From Andalucia godoyi (lineage: Eukaryota > Discoba > Jakobea > Jakobida > Andaluciidae): a DNA stretch of 64,000 nucleotides. The stretch spans positions 1 through 64,000 of the forward strand of contig VRVR01000041.1 of assembly GCA_009859145.1 (NCBI GenBank), given 5' to 3'. The notes under the pieces are model-generated. The model searched no databases and was not told the DNA's origin. It saw only the letters and a list, made by a program, of their open reading frames with translations. The position numbers and the translations under genes are program-made. Positions within the stretch are counted from its first letter, which is position 1. Every line of letters begins with the position of its first letter. Shown piece after piece: positions 1 to 8,428 of this stretch.

Positions 1-357
1 AAGCGCGCTCAGCTCCTCCGCACGTGTCTGCTCGTCGGTGGGGAAGAGCAGCCGTCTGTGCAGCCGCTCACCATGGAGGAGTTCGCCGACCTCGTGGACC
101 GCATTGCAGAGAACCAGTGTCTGGGTGCTACCGCGACCAGCGAGTTCGTCGCATTCGTCTCTGCAATCCGCCGAACGGGGGAGGTGCCCAACGCAAAGAC
201 GCGCAAGAAAGTGTCGAACGCCGCTCTGCGTGCAAGCCAGCTGTTTCGTGGCAGTTGCTTCACCGATGGGCACAGGCCGAACATCACTGCGCCTCTCCAG
301 CTCAAGACGGAGCGGGAGCTGTGTGCGCTGTACCTCGCCATGCGCGCCGCCCGATGA
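1..357 (+). CDS. 3' end of an unidentified protein-coding gene (partial)
   Basis: The frame is open from the first base of the window to a TGA at 355-357, giving 118 residues with no need for a start here. An internal ATG lies at 73, but residues before it continue in frame, so a gene running in from the left is the simpler reading. The tail reads EEFADLVDRIAENQ and ends KTERELCALYLAMRAAR, which is helical and charged. I do not recognise the family. An AATAAA hexamer at 371-376, only 14 bases after the stop, could be a poly(A) signal and would fit a very short 3' UTR. Two overlapping plus-strand frames and one minus-strand frame are also open, so the frame assignment is moderate. Confidence 0.5.
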   Translation, partial: KRAQLLRTCLLVGGEEQPSVQPLTMEEFADLVDRIAENQCLGATATSEFVAFVSAIRRTGEVPNAKTRKKVSNAALRASQLFRGSCFTDGHRPNITAPLQLKTERELCALYLAMRAAR

Positions 358-802
358 TCACGCATGGTACAATAAAGAACCCAATCTGGATGCAGTGCTC
401 TGCTTACTCTGTATAACTCAACGGAATGCAACAGGTGACACCCTTCCTGTCTCTTCTCTGCGAGCGTGGTTAGTGTCGCGCCGGGCAAGAAGAAGGCTCG
501 GAACACACGCATGTGAGGGCCCCCGTGCCACATTCCATCACTAGATGCAGCGGCGAGGACAGATTCGTTGTTGAAAAAACATACTGATAGAAAACGACTG
601 TAGTCGGGAATTAGGTAATTAATATTTTACGTATAACTCCTGAACGGCGTCGTCCCCAGGCGATATTTGTGTACCGGACTGCTCGGCGTCCCCGACTCTA
701 CCAGTCCCCAGCATCATCTCAGAAAAAGTGCTGTGGACCATTTTCCGTATTTGTCCCCATCATTATCTCAGAAAAGGTGGTCTGGCGAGTTTTCCGTATT
801 TG
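358..802. other. intergenic, no gene seen; contains a short tandem duplication
   Basis: No reading frame here looks like protein. The one structure I see is a roughly 45-base imperfect tandem duplication at 709-803: both units contain a catcat/catcatt-atctcagaaaa stretch and both end in ttttccgtatttgt. It directly abuts dispersed repeat copy A. Confidence 0.6.
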
Positions 803-1287
803 TTGCCGCGAAGGGGACAGGCCCCAACACGCCCCACGGCGTTCTTCAGATAAATGTTCCGCGCTCCGTTCCCAATCTCGATCAATCGGTGGGCCACTTT
901 CTCAGCGTGACACGTGGTTCTTGAGAAGAGTGCATTTTGATGCTGACGGCCCTAGCAGCAGGCGTAGTGACACGTGGGTCTCTTAGTAGGTCTGCGGGAC
1001 CTAGGAGGCCCTGTATCGAGCGGCGTAGGCGTAGGCGTAGGCGAATGCGTCATCCCAGAGCACCCACGCCCACATTTGAATTAAAAAAGTGAACCAAAAA
1101 AAGTGAAACCAACGAATGATAGAATAGATGGCTACGGATGCTGCGTTAAAGAGTGTCGAAAATGCGGAGCCTGTGAAACCGACTGAATTCTGGCCGAGCG
1201 TGCGTAAGCACGAATTCCTGTGAAACAAACGTGCTAGTGTCGGCCGATGCTTCCGTGTGCATGACAATGACGTGTTATTATTCAACG
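803..1287 (+). repeat. dispersed leader-like repeat, copy A
   Basis: This 485-base segment matches 18942-19568 (copy B) and 41755-42130 (copy C) over long blocks. Shared landmarks are ttgccgcgaagggga, agatgttccgcgctccgttc, gatagaatagatggctacgg and acaatgacgtgttattatt. It includes a 96-base micro-ORF at 1128-1223 and, just inside the ORF's 3' end, a short hairpin potential (agcacg pairing with cgtgct). It ends 118 bases before the ATG of the beta-lactamase-like gene, in the same orientation. No reverse transcriptase, transposase or terminal repeats are visible, so I cannot assign it to a known transposon class. Confidence 0.85.
1128..1223 (+). other. 31-codon micro-ORF of repeat copy A
   Basis: The ORF runs from ATG to TGA and encodes a peptide starting MATDAALKSVENAEPV and ending SVRKHEFL. 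Its length is identical in copies B and C and there are no indels. Compared with copy B there are five base differences, four of them amino-acid changing, so the pattern does not show protein-level constraint. It would be an upstream ORF if transcription of the downstream gene starts before 1128. It might also be exon 1 of an ancestral gene, because a donor-like GTAAGC lies in it at 1204-1209. Confidence 0.4.
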
Positions 1288-1405
1288 GCGCATTTTCTTT
1301 CCAAAAACAGAATTATAATAATAAAAAATGGGAAAGCACTGCGCAGCACCGTGTTCGTTTGCTGTTGCCACAGATTCTTGTTTCTTGTTTCTCAAACAGC
1401 CCACC

Positions 1406-3379
1406 ATGCTGTCAGAATCCGTCTCGCGTCGCTTCCTTCCGACTATACCCTCCTTCGTATCAGTTTTCTTTTTGAGTGCGGTCTTCTTTTCCGTGCGGAC
1501 GAGTGCGCAGTGCTTTTGGGCCCCCGTTCCGACAAACCTGCCTGTAAGTCCGCTTCCGCAGGTGCTTGCGGCTGCATTTCGTTCTGCAGACGCAGTTTTC
1601 CAAGCACATCAACGGGAAGTCGGAATTCCGGGAACCGTGTATGGAGTCGCGTACAAGGGCCAGGTGTTCCACGTGTTCGGAGTTGGCAATCGCAATGCGT
1701 CCGACCGACTCAGTAGTGCACCAGATGAACGTACTCCTTTCCGTATTGGTTCCATTACAAAAGTGCTAACGACGATTAATCTTCTCCATGACGTACTCTC
1801 TGGCTGTGTAAGCCTCAGCGACTCACTTCAGCATGTTCTGCAGAACTTCTCGATTTCGATGCCGTTCCGCTTTCCTACAAAAGTTACTTTTGCAGATCTT
1901 TTGGGCCAGACGTCCGGTATGCCGCGGCTCACACCTTGTACCTCTGATGTCCAGTGTGAATATTCGACGAAAGAGATTTTGAACCGGATCGCGAGCGCTG
2001 GAATCGGAATGCTCTACACTGCGGGTTTCCGTGGTTCCTATTCAAACCTCGGCTTTAGCTTAGTTGGTCATGCATCCGAATATATCTGTGGGCGCAACGG
2101 GACTATAAGATACGCAGATTTAGTGCGTGAACAGGTGCTGAAGAAATGGTGGCTGAACGACACTGGATTCGTCTTCGACGACGAACTAAAGAGTCGAATT
2201 GCAGTTGGACTGATGCAGGATCCGTTGACAAAGCAATACACTCCCGCTCCACTTTACTCGATCGGCTGGAACAGCCCCTCTGGTGAGGCTTTTTCTACGA
2301 TTGCAGATCTCCTTCGTTTGGCAGATCATCTTATGCATGGCCTTTCGTTTGAAGATCAGCTGCTAAGCACTCCGGAGGCTGGCCTAGCAGCAACTGCGAC
2401 GGATGAGGTACTAGACACGTATTTGCGTCGTGAATTCTTTCGTCCGTCATTTGTGTTCAACGACAACTCTGCTTACGGACACCCGGCGGAGATGTTCGCC
2501 ACAATGAATGGGAATCTGCGAATGTACAGCAAGGATGGAGCAATTTATGGATACGAGTCAATGCTCGTCATGCAGCCTGACATGGATTTCTCCTTGGCTA
2601 TTCTGTCGAATCGGGATTCAACTGGAATGCGCAACATTACCCAGATGCTATCTGACATCATTGTTCCGGCGTTTGTGCAAGCTATCGGTGAAGCGGGGCC
2701 CTATCCATTCCTCGTGCCAGCGAATCCGGCTCAACTGCGTGGTGTCCTGGGCACTTTTTGGCTTCCGCGGCATTTGGGCTCCGTCAAAGTTGGTCTGGTT
2801 GCCAACAGCGGTCCTCTCAACTTTTCCGTCTTCATTGGCAGCTTGCAACTTTCGGGGTATTTGTCGTTCGTGGAGTCCCGATCGATCGTGCTGCCGTATT
2901 TCAACAATGGGGATGTGTTTGTGGCGGACGTTTACAGACTCGTCAATGTGCTGTTCCGTGACCCGACTATCAGTTGCCAAGGAGAAATGGGAGGCTACCC
3001 GATGTCGGAGTTTGTGTTTGCTCCGTGTGGTGCTGCTCAGCCCACCCAATTCTGCTACGTTTTCCATTTGACGATGGCCTACGGACCGAATAATGTTCTA
3101 ACGCGTGATGATGCACGTGACCAGCCTCCTCTGCCTCCTGTTCCTGTGAACCCCGTCGTCCCGCCAGCAATGCCCGATCCCAACAATTTCTGCGGCGATC
3201 GTGGCTGGACAAAGAAAGAAAAAGACGGTGCGATTGCTGCACTGGTGATTTTGGGGGTGTTCTCAGTAGTCTCCGTCGCTGCGAATATTGTGTTTTGGAG
3301 GAAGTCGCGCAAACCCTCCGGTGCAGCAGGCAATCTCTTGGAACCCGCAGATTCAGACTCGATGTACATTCGTTCGTGA
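1406..3379 (+). CDS. membrane-anchored serine beta-lactamase-like protein (LACTB / class C family)
   Basis: 657 residues from the ATG at 1406 (context cccaccATG); an in-frame ATG at 1328 would add 26 residues but would bury the signal peptide. Residues about 14-34 are hydrophobic and look like a signal peptide. The penicillin-binding/beta-lactamase fold follows, with the nucleophile motif SITK (S116, K119), the second motif YSN (Y212-N214) and a KDG near residue 400 in the place of the usual KTG/HTG box. Residues about 608-630 form one transmembrane helix followed by a short basic tail, so the predicted topology is an ectodomain outside the cell or in the lumen. In eukaryotes this family includes LACTB-type peptidases and esterases; the substrate here is unknown. 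It follows repeat copy A. Confidence 0.8.
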   Translation: MLSESVSRRFLPTIPSFVSVFFLSAVFFSVRTSAQCFWAPVPTNLPVSPLPQVLAAAFRSADAVFQAHQREVGIPGTVYGVAYKGQVFHVFGVGNRNASDRLSSAPDERTPFRIGSITKVLTTINLLHDVLSGCVSLSDSLQHVLQNFSISMPFRFPTKVTFADLLGQTSGMPRLTPCTSDVQCEYSTKEILNRIASAGIGMLYTAGFRGSYSNLGFSLVGHASEYICGRNGTIRYADLVREQVLKKWWLNDTGFVFDDELKSRIAVGLMQDPLTKQYTPAPLYSIGWNSPSGEAFSTIADLLRLADHLMHGLSFEDQLLSTPEAGLAATATDEVLDTYLRREFFRPSFVFNDNSAYGHPAEMFATMNGNLRMYSKDGAIYGYESMLVMQPDMDFSLAILSNRDSTGMRNITQMLSDIIVPAFVQAIGEAGPYPFLVPANPAQLRGVLGTFWLPRHLGSVKVGLVANSGPLNFSVFIGSLQLSGYLSFVESRSIVLPYFNNGDVFVADVYRLVNVLFRDPTISCQGEMGGYPMSEFVFAPCGAAQPTQFCYVFHLTMAYGPNNVLTRDDARDQPPLPPVPVNPVVPPAMPDPNNFCGDRGWTKKEKDGAIAALVILGVFSVVSVAANIVFWRKSRKPSGAAGNLLEPADSDSMYIRS

Positions 3380-3816
3380 CCCACATTTCCTTTTGTCGTC
3401 GTCGTCTTCTTCTTCTTCTTTTTCTTTTCTCCCTTTCTGTCGTGGCTTTTGTTGTCAACAATCAAGCACCGTTCATTTCAGTGCTTGCACTTGCCCGCGA
3501 GAGATTGCGTGTATGTGTTCTGTCCTTGAAGAGGACAAACTACCATCCTATACCGTGGTTTTGATTCATTACATAAAATACTGACACATACATTCAGCAC
3601 AGCAGCGTTCCGATAGAAATTGGAAAGGACACGCCTTCTTTGTTACTCTGCACTTCTAATCGATTTCTCGCACGCAAAATTGACAACAACGAATAAAACA
3701 AACAAACAAACACTATCCATTGAGAAAAACGGAGGAAGGGGAGGGAAAGAGAAGAGAGAAAAGAGAAAATCCGATATGATACGTGCTCGGCCGTCGTCTG
3801 CCTGGCGAAAACGGAT
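3380..3816. other. intergenic between convergent genes, no gene seen
   Basis: This is T-rich then A-rich sequence with a TTC run just after 3400 and aataaaacaaacaaac near 3690. It lies between the 3' ends of two convergent genes and probably holds both 3' UTRs. I see no supported RNA or protein gene. Confidence 0.6.
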
Positions 3817-4401
3817 TCATGTGAGCAATCGATCGATTTCGGACTTGGCAACCTTTAATCGCTGCTGGAACCTCCTGCGAACTGCGTCTTCTTCATCACA
3901 AATCGTCTGCCAACTTTCCTTTTCCTTTGAAACGGATTTTGCGAGTTCTCCAATGACGTCCTTTGTTGAAGAACTCCGTTTTTCGAAAGCGTCGAGTCGA
4001 GCTTTCAGGGACGCCAATTCCAGATCCAGCGATGCCATGCTCTTGGAATGGTCAACCCGACACTTGTTAAACGACTCGACGTGGGCATGAAACGACTCTT
4101 TCAGCAGCTCGTCTGATTTGATCCGTGCAGATGATCGGTTCGAACCCGCTCCAGACCCGGATCCAGATCCACCACGAGCCCGCGCTCCACCAGCCATGCC
4201 TGGTTCTGCATGGTTGAGAGACCCACGATAGAAAACACCATCTGTACTGCTGCTTTCGTTGGTTGAACTGGAGTTCGTACGCGGACGTGTGTACGCGGCG
4301 GCGGCATGCGAGAAATCATGTGACTGATCGATGTGCGGAGGCGACGGGAAGTCCGGAGATCCAGTCGAGCTCGCCGACGAACTTGTGGACGTAAACGACA
4401 T
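3817..4401 (-). CDS. unidentified protein, Ser-rich N-terminus and coiled-coil C-terminus
   Basis: 194 residues. The first about 95 residues are Ser/Gly/Asn-rich and probably disordered (a GSGSGSGAGS run near residue 80). Residues about 95-194 are strongly helical with heptad character, including SLDLELASLKARLDAFEKRSS. I do not recognise a family. A second minus-strand frame opens at an ATG at 4575 and reads MGSNTAVVGKKPDSSNPVFD before a TAG near 4433. It could be an upstream exon of this gene, but I could not fix a convincing splice pair. The gene is convergent with the beta-lactamase-like gene and divergent from the small gene at 4949. Confidence 0.6.
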   Translation of the reverse strand: MSFTSTSSSASSTGSPDFPSPPHIDQSHDFSHAAAAYTRPRTNSSSTNESSSTDGVFYRGSLNHAEPGMAGGARARGGSGSGSGAGSNRSSARIKSDELLKESFHAHVESFNKCRVDHSKSMASLDLELASLKARLDAFEKRSSSTKDVIGELAKSVSKEKESWQTICDEEDAVRRRFQQRLKVAKSEIDRLLT

Positions 4402-4948
4402 TGTATGTATGCAAGCACTGTATCCCGTGTGCTATGGTGTGAGCGTCAGCAACACAAAAGATGCGGAACCAGGACTGGAAACCAAAAGACCGCGGTGGGT
4501 CATTTCTTCCGCCAAATCAAAAACGGGATTCGACGAGTCCGGTTTTTTTCCCACCACCGCAGTGTTACTCCCCATCGCAGTTCTCGTTTTTGTCCAGTGT
4601 GGGCGCAGTAGATGAGCAAACGACGCTTGCATCGACGGTCGGTCTGCTCATCCATGTCTGTCATCGTTGACTGTCAAAAATCTGCTGTAGGCAAAATTCC
4701 GCAAAGGAAAACATAAAACGGTTCGCTTAAAACGTCGGGGGAAAACCTCCCGTTTTTTTACTCGTTTATCTATCTATCCAACTTTTTTGTAAAAATTCAA
4801 CATCTTTTTTTTTTTTTTGCGTGCGTTTGAAAAGGAAATTTTGATTGTGCGAATCTCTTCTTTTCCGGTGATACCTGAATGATGCTGTTCGTAGAATTCG
4901 CATCAGCAGTAGTAGCGTCTCATTCAGCTCCGATAAAACACCAGCAGC
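4402..4948. other. intergenic between divergent genes
   Basis: This presumably holds the promoters of both neighbours. It includes the possible minus-strand upstream exon (ATG at 4575) noted for the gene at 3817-4401, and a T tract near 4806-4819. Nothing else is supportable. Confidence 0.5.
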
Positions 4949-5551
4949 ATGGATCCAATTGAGAGGTTGTCAAAGGAACTGCAGGAAGAGTATGTAAAAA
5001 CGTCGAAGCAGGTTGAAACGTATTTCAGTTTGTTTTCCAAAGTTGACGACAGCCAACATCCGCAGCATCCGGCGTCCTTGGAGCTCTCGGAAGCGCAGAG
5101 ACCAGGTGGGATGGAAGAGGCACGGCGGCATCTGCAGAGGGAGTATGAAGATGCGTTGGTAACCCCAAGAATACCGGACATTCGAAAGGGCGTGGATTTT
5201 TCCAGCCAAGCTGTCGTGCCCGGCAGCACAGGCAGCATCCACGGTTCGTTCGAGACTTGGCTAGCTTCGGATCAGTTCGATGTGAAGCAGGTCGCCGATT
5301 CTATGGGAGCTGCGCAAGAGAAATACATGCAGGATCTGCAGAGTGTCCTGGGCGAGTCGAGAAAATGGAGATCGGCACTCTCTGACCCCAAGATGGACAA
5401 ACAACCGCTGCATAACGGCCGCGACGTCAGCTCGGTCCGCTATGCGCCATATCCCGAACAGCGGAATGCCTCGTTTCGCATGCGCAGCATCAGCGATCGC
5501 GAGCTCGATCTAAGCAACTTCGACATTTCGACGCTGAAAAGAATGCGATGA
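4949..5551 (+). CDS. unidentified 200-residue helical protein
   Basis: The ORF starts at ATG 4949 (context cagcATGG) and ends in TGA. The N-terminal 35 residues (IERLSKELQEEYVKTSKQVE) and residues about 110-140 are predicted helical; the rest is polar with scattered prolines. There is no signal peptide, membrane segment or recognisable motif. The C-terminus is LSNFDISTLKRMR. An AATAAA-like stretch (aataataaaatc) about 65 bases after the stop could be the poly(A) signal. It is convergent with SPB1, 136 bases apart. I infer a real gene because the frame is ATG-initiated, uses balanced codons and has no competing frame of similar quality. Confidence 0.6.
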   Translation: MDPIERLSKELQEEYVKTSKQVETYFSLFSKVDDSQHPQHPASLELSEAQRPGGMEEARRHLQREYEDALVTPRIPDIRKGVDFSSQAVVPGSTGSIHGSFETWLASDQFDVKQVADSMGAAQEKYMQDLQSVLGESRKWRSALSDPKMDKQPLHNGRDVSSVRYAPYPEQRNASFRMRSISDRELDLSNFDISTLKRMR

Positions 5552-5687
5552 ACCGGAAAATGCCCTGCCGATGAACGATCTTTCTGCTTTACCACTGGCT
5601 TCTTTTCTTATTTTTAATAATAAAATCTTTTTTTCTTCCCTCACCACCCCCTCCCCCCTTCTCTCCACGTCTCATTCGTTCTTCTAA

Positions 5688-7940
5688 TTAACGTCTGCGA
5701 ATGTGACGAGTCTTGCTCCTCTTCTTCTTTGGTCCATCTCGACTTTCCTTACGCTTGTTGGCCTTCATCTCCTTCATCAGCGTTCCGTCCATTCGCTTCA
5801 GTTTCTTTGGATTCTTGCTTTCAGAATTGGCCTTCTTGTACAGACTATCAAGAGCTCTCGACTTTTCGGATGCCGACATTTCGGAGTTCTCCAAAATCCC
5901 AGAGGTCTTATCTCGAAGCTTGTTCACTTCACGATTGAGATGATGGTGCTTTCGTGCTTTGGCCTCGGCAACCTTCTTGATGGGACGAGAGTTCAGTTCC
6001 TGGAACTTCGCCTTCTCTGCCAAAATCTCAGTCTTCGTTACCGGCGCAATTGCAGTCGAGTAAATTTCCTCCGAGTCACGGAACCACGCAGGAGCAGCGT
6101 CCAGATCGTCGAAGGCGTAGCGATTGTACGCCGCATCAATCATATCCATGCGATTCTTCTTCTTCAGCATTTTCTTACCGATCGCCATGATCATAGCCTT
6201 CTGATCAATCGGCACTTCCTCAAACTCGCCATCGGAGTCGTCGTCGTCTTTTGCAGCGGAAGGCACCTTGCGATTTCTCGAAATCACGCCACGGCCGTCG
6301 TCTTCTGAGTCACTTGCAGAGTCCGAATCGGAGTCAGACTCGCTGATTTCGTCCGAGTCCGCATCACTGTCGTTCTCTGCCTGTTCGCGCGACCGCTTTC
6401 GGGACACTGGCTGCTTGTCAGGAAGCGACATGTCTGCAACGTCAAAAAAGTTCGACGAAAACCACCTGTTGCTCGAAACTCCATTTGCAGCAGGCTTTGG
6501 CAATGTGGAAACGACTCCTGCAGAACCGTCTTCCAAAGGGGCAGGAGCGTTCATTTTTCTCGCTTTGTACATCTGATACATCCGATCAAGGTCGTTTTCC
6601 AAGTCATGGTAGTCCTCATCATCTGACTCCCACTCCAAAGGTTCCTCGTCGTCGGGAATACTGTCGTCCACATCCTCATCGGAAACAGGATCCAAATTGA
6701 CATTTCCCGATTTGGTCGCAGCAGCAAACAGTGAAGCATCTCCATATGTATCAAGGAGCAAAGACGTGTCCATATCATCATTGGTCATTCCTCCCAAACG
6801 GGCTTTCTGTTTCAATTTCTTGTCCCGCTCTCGCTTCTCCTCTTTTCTCTTTCTCTTCGCTTCTTTTTCACGGAATTCGCGCAGTTTTTCGTTGACTGAG
6901 TCAAGTGCATCCTCTTCTTCTTCCACCTCGATCTCTTCGACTGCACTGGCGGCTCTCGACTTCTTTGATGCCGCCGAGTCTTGCATCAGCTTCTTCGCTT
7001 TCAACCGGGACTTCAGCATCGCCTTGAGATCTCTTTTGCCGAGAACGCGGACGTCTTTGAACAACTCAAACAGCTCAGTCGAAAAAACAGAAGCATACTT
7101 CTCCTTCTCTTCATCAGAAACGCTAATCCGGTTTATCGTCGCCAAGAGGATTGCCGGAGAATCGTTCAACACAAAATCTGTAAATGAGACTTCCTTGAAA
7201 AGCAACGTCGCACCCTCCTCATATCCCTCTCGATTTCTTTTTTGTTTTTCATTGATTGTGTGTGGCTTGTTCTCCTCGACGTCTTCAAAGACATGTTTGA
7301 TGTCAAACAGCTTCGGATCAATTTTCTTCGGGCAAATGAAATCCTGGCAAACAACGAATATTTCCGCGGAAACTGCACGGGAAGACGCAGGCTTGGTCGC
7401 ATGCACTTTCTTGAACAATTGTTGGAACACCCAGATCAAAGAGTTGTAGTCCTTGGAGCGGAAGACCTTGGAGACAAACGTGCCTCCCGGTCGTAAGAAC
7501 TCACAGGCCAGCTTCAGAGAGCACAGCACAAGATCCGCCTGCGTGAATGCATCGCTCACCCAAGTTGTACCCATATTTGGCGCACCATCATGCAGAACGA
7601 CGTCTGCATTCCATGTCTTCAGCTCTTTGCGGATTGCTGTGCGACACTTTTCCGTCGTAATGTCCTCCACAAGCGTAATGACATTCTTGATTGGCTTGAT
7701 TGGAACAAGATCTACTCCGATAATAAGCGAACTCACAGGCATGTATTTCTGTGCAACTTGCATCCAACCACCAGGCGCCGCACAAAGATCGATGCACACA
7801 CGAGCAGAGTTCAGAAAGTCAAACTTCTTGTTCAGCTGGATCAGCTTAAAAGCGGAACGCGCTCGAAAACCTTGTTCTTTCGCAAGCACATAGTACTTAT
7901 CCAGACGCTCTTTTCCTGTCTTTTTCCCTTGTTTACCCAT
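5688..7940 (-). CDS. SPB1: Spb1/FTSJ3-type rRNA 2'-O-ribose methyltransferase
   Basis: 750 residues from ATG 7940 ([20 protein letters not shown]), which matches the conserved start of the Spb1 family. The open frame extends 106 codons further upstream, but that part is T-rich and unlike the family. The N-terminal FtsJ/RrmJ domain (about 1-220) has the SAM motif DLCAAPGGW (51-59) and the catalytic tetrad K32, D118 (HDGAP), K158 (FVSKVFR) and E193 (SAEIF). An acidic, Lys-rich middle and a C-terminal Spb1_C region (roughly 540-750, ending in a basic [13 protein letters not shown] tail) complete the family architecture. The yeast protein is 841 residues. Family role: nucleolar methylation of the large-subunit A-loop guanosine and 60S assembly. 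It diverges from the importin gene. Confidence 0.95.
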   Translation of the reverse strand: MGKQGKKTGKERLDKYYVLAKEQGFRARSAFKLIQLNKKFDFLNSARVCIDLCAAPGGWMQVAQKYMPVSSLIIGVDLVPIKPIKNVITLVEDITTEKCRTAIRKELKTWNADVVLHDGAPNMGTTWVSDAFTQADLVLCSLKLACEFLRPGGTFVSKVFRSKDYNSLIWVFQQLFKKVHATKPASSRAVSAEIFVVCQDFICPKKIDPKLFDIKHVFEDVEENKPHTINEKQKRNREGYEEGATLLFKEVSFTDFVLNDSPAILLATINRISVSDEEKEKYASVFSTELFELFKDVRVLGKRDLKAMLKSRLKAKKLMQDSAASKKSRAASAVEEIEVEEEEDALDSVNEKLREFREKEAKRKRKEEKRERDKKLKQKARLGGMTNDDMDTSLLLDTYGDASLFAAATKSGNVNLDPVSDEDVDDSIPDDEEPLEWESDDEDYHDLENDLDRMYQMYKARKMNAPAPLEDGSAGVVSTLPKPAANGVSSNRWFSSNFFDVADMSLPDKQPVSRKRSREQAENDSDADSDEISESDSDSDSASDSEDDGRGVISRNRKVPSAAKDDDDSDGEFEEVPIDQKAMIMAIGKKMLKKKNRMDMIDAAYNRYAFDDLDAAPAWFRDSEEIYSTAIAPVTKTEILAEKAKFQELNSRPIKKVAEAKARKHHHLNREVNKLRDKTSGILENSEMSASEKSRALDSLYKKANSESKNPKKLKRMDGTLMKEMKANKRKESRDGPKKKRSKTRHIRRR

Positions 7941-8428
7941 GACAAATGTCCACACAGATAGCCCACCAAACGAATCAAAAAAAGAAGAAAAATCGATCAG
8001 CAATAATAACCCATTAAGAGAGAGAAGAAGAACATTAAAGTAAGAGTTTTTCCACACACGAGAACACAAGAAACGAGATGCGAGCGAGATGTCTGAGAAA
8101 ACAAACTCAAACGCCTTTGCAAAAAGTCGCTCATAGCAGGCATCAAGCAGCGGGGCATCAAGTAGGGCCTTTTTTTTTCCGCGAACCTTTTGATCTTTGG
8201 CTTTTTGGAATTTGGATGCATGTTTTTTCTTTAATCGCATAAACATCCTAATTTCCATACGGATGCTCTCTTTTCTGTTTTTCGTTTTTCTTTGGAATTA
8301 TTAATTTTTTGCGTATTTTGTTTTTTTTATTTTTGTTTTGTTTTTCTTCCTCTTTGTTTTTCGATACTGTTGCTTACATTGTTTCCAATACTTCTGCATT
8401 GGCCATTCGCGGTCCACAGTTCTACTCT
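7941..8428. other. intergenic promoter region between SPB1 and the importin gene
   Basis: Strongly T-rich on the plus strand (many ttttgtttt runs between 8270 and 8370). It must contain the start regions of two divergent genes. I see no clear TATA box and no RNA gene. Confidence 0.5.

Noticed and set aside
1128..1405. In-frame splicing of the micro-ORF (donor GTAAGC) to the downstream gene
   Set aside because: With the nearest acceptor-like AG before each main start codon, the joined lengths (82, 95 and 106 bases before the ATG in copies A, B and C) are not multiples of three, so none gives an in-frame fusion.
6697..7449. 250-codon plus-strand open frame antisense to SPB1
   Set aside because: Its sequence is the Ser/Leu-rich mirror of the Lys/Glu-rich SPB1 coding strand, and SPB1 homology in this region is strong.
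7941..8258. 106-residue N-terminal extension of SPB1
   Set aside because: The extension is Phe/Leu/Ser-rich and unrelated to the family, whose conserved start MGK matches ATG 7940 exactly.
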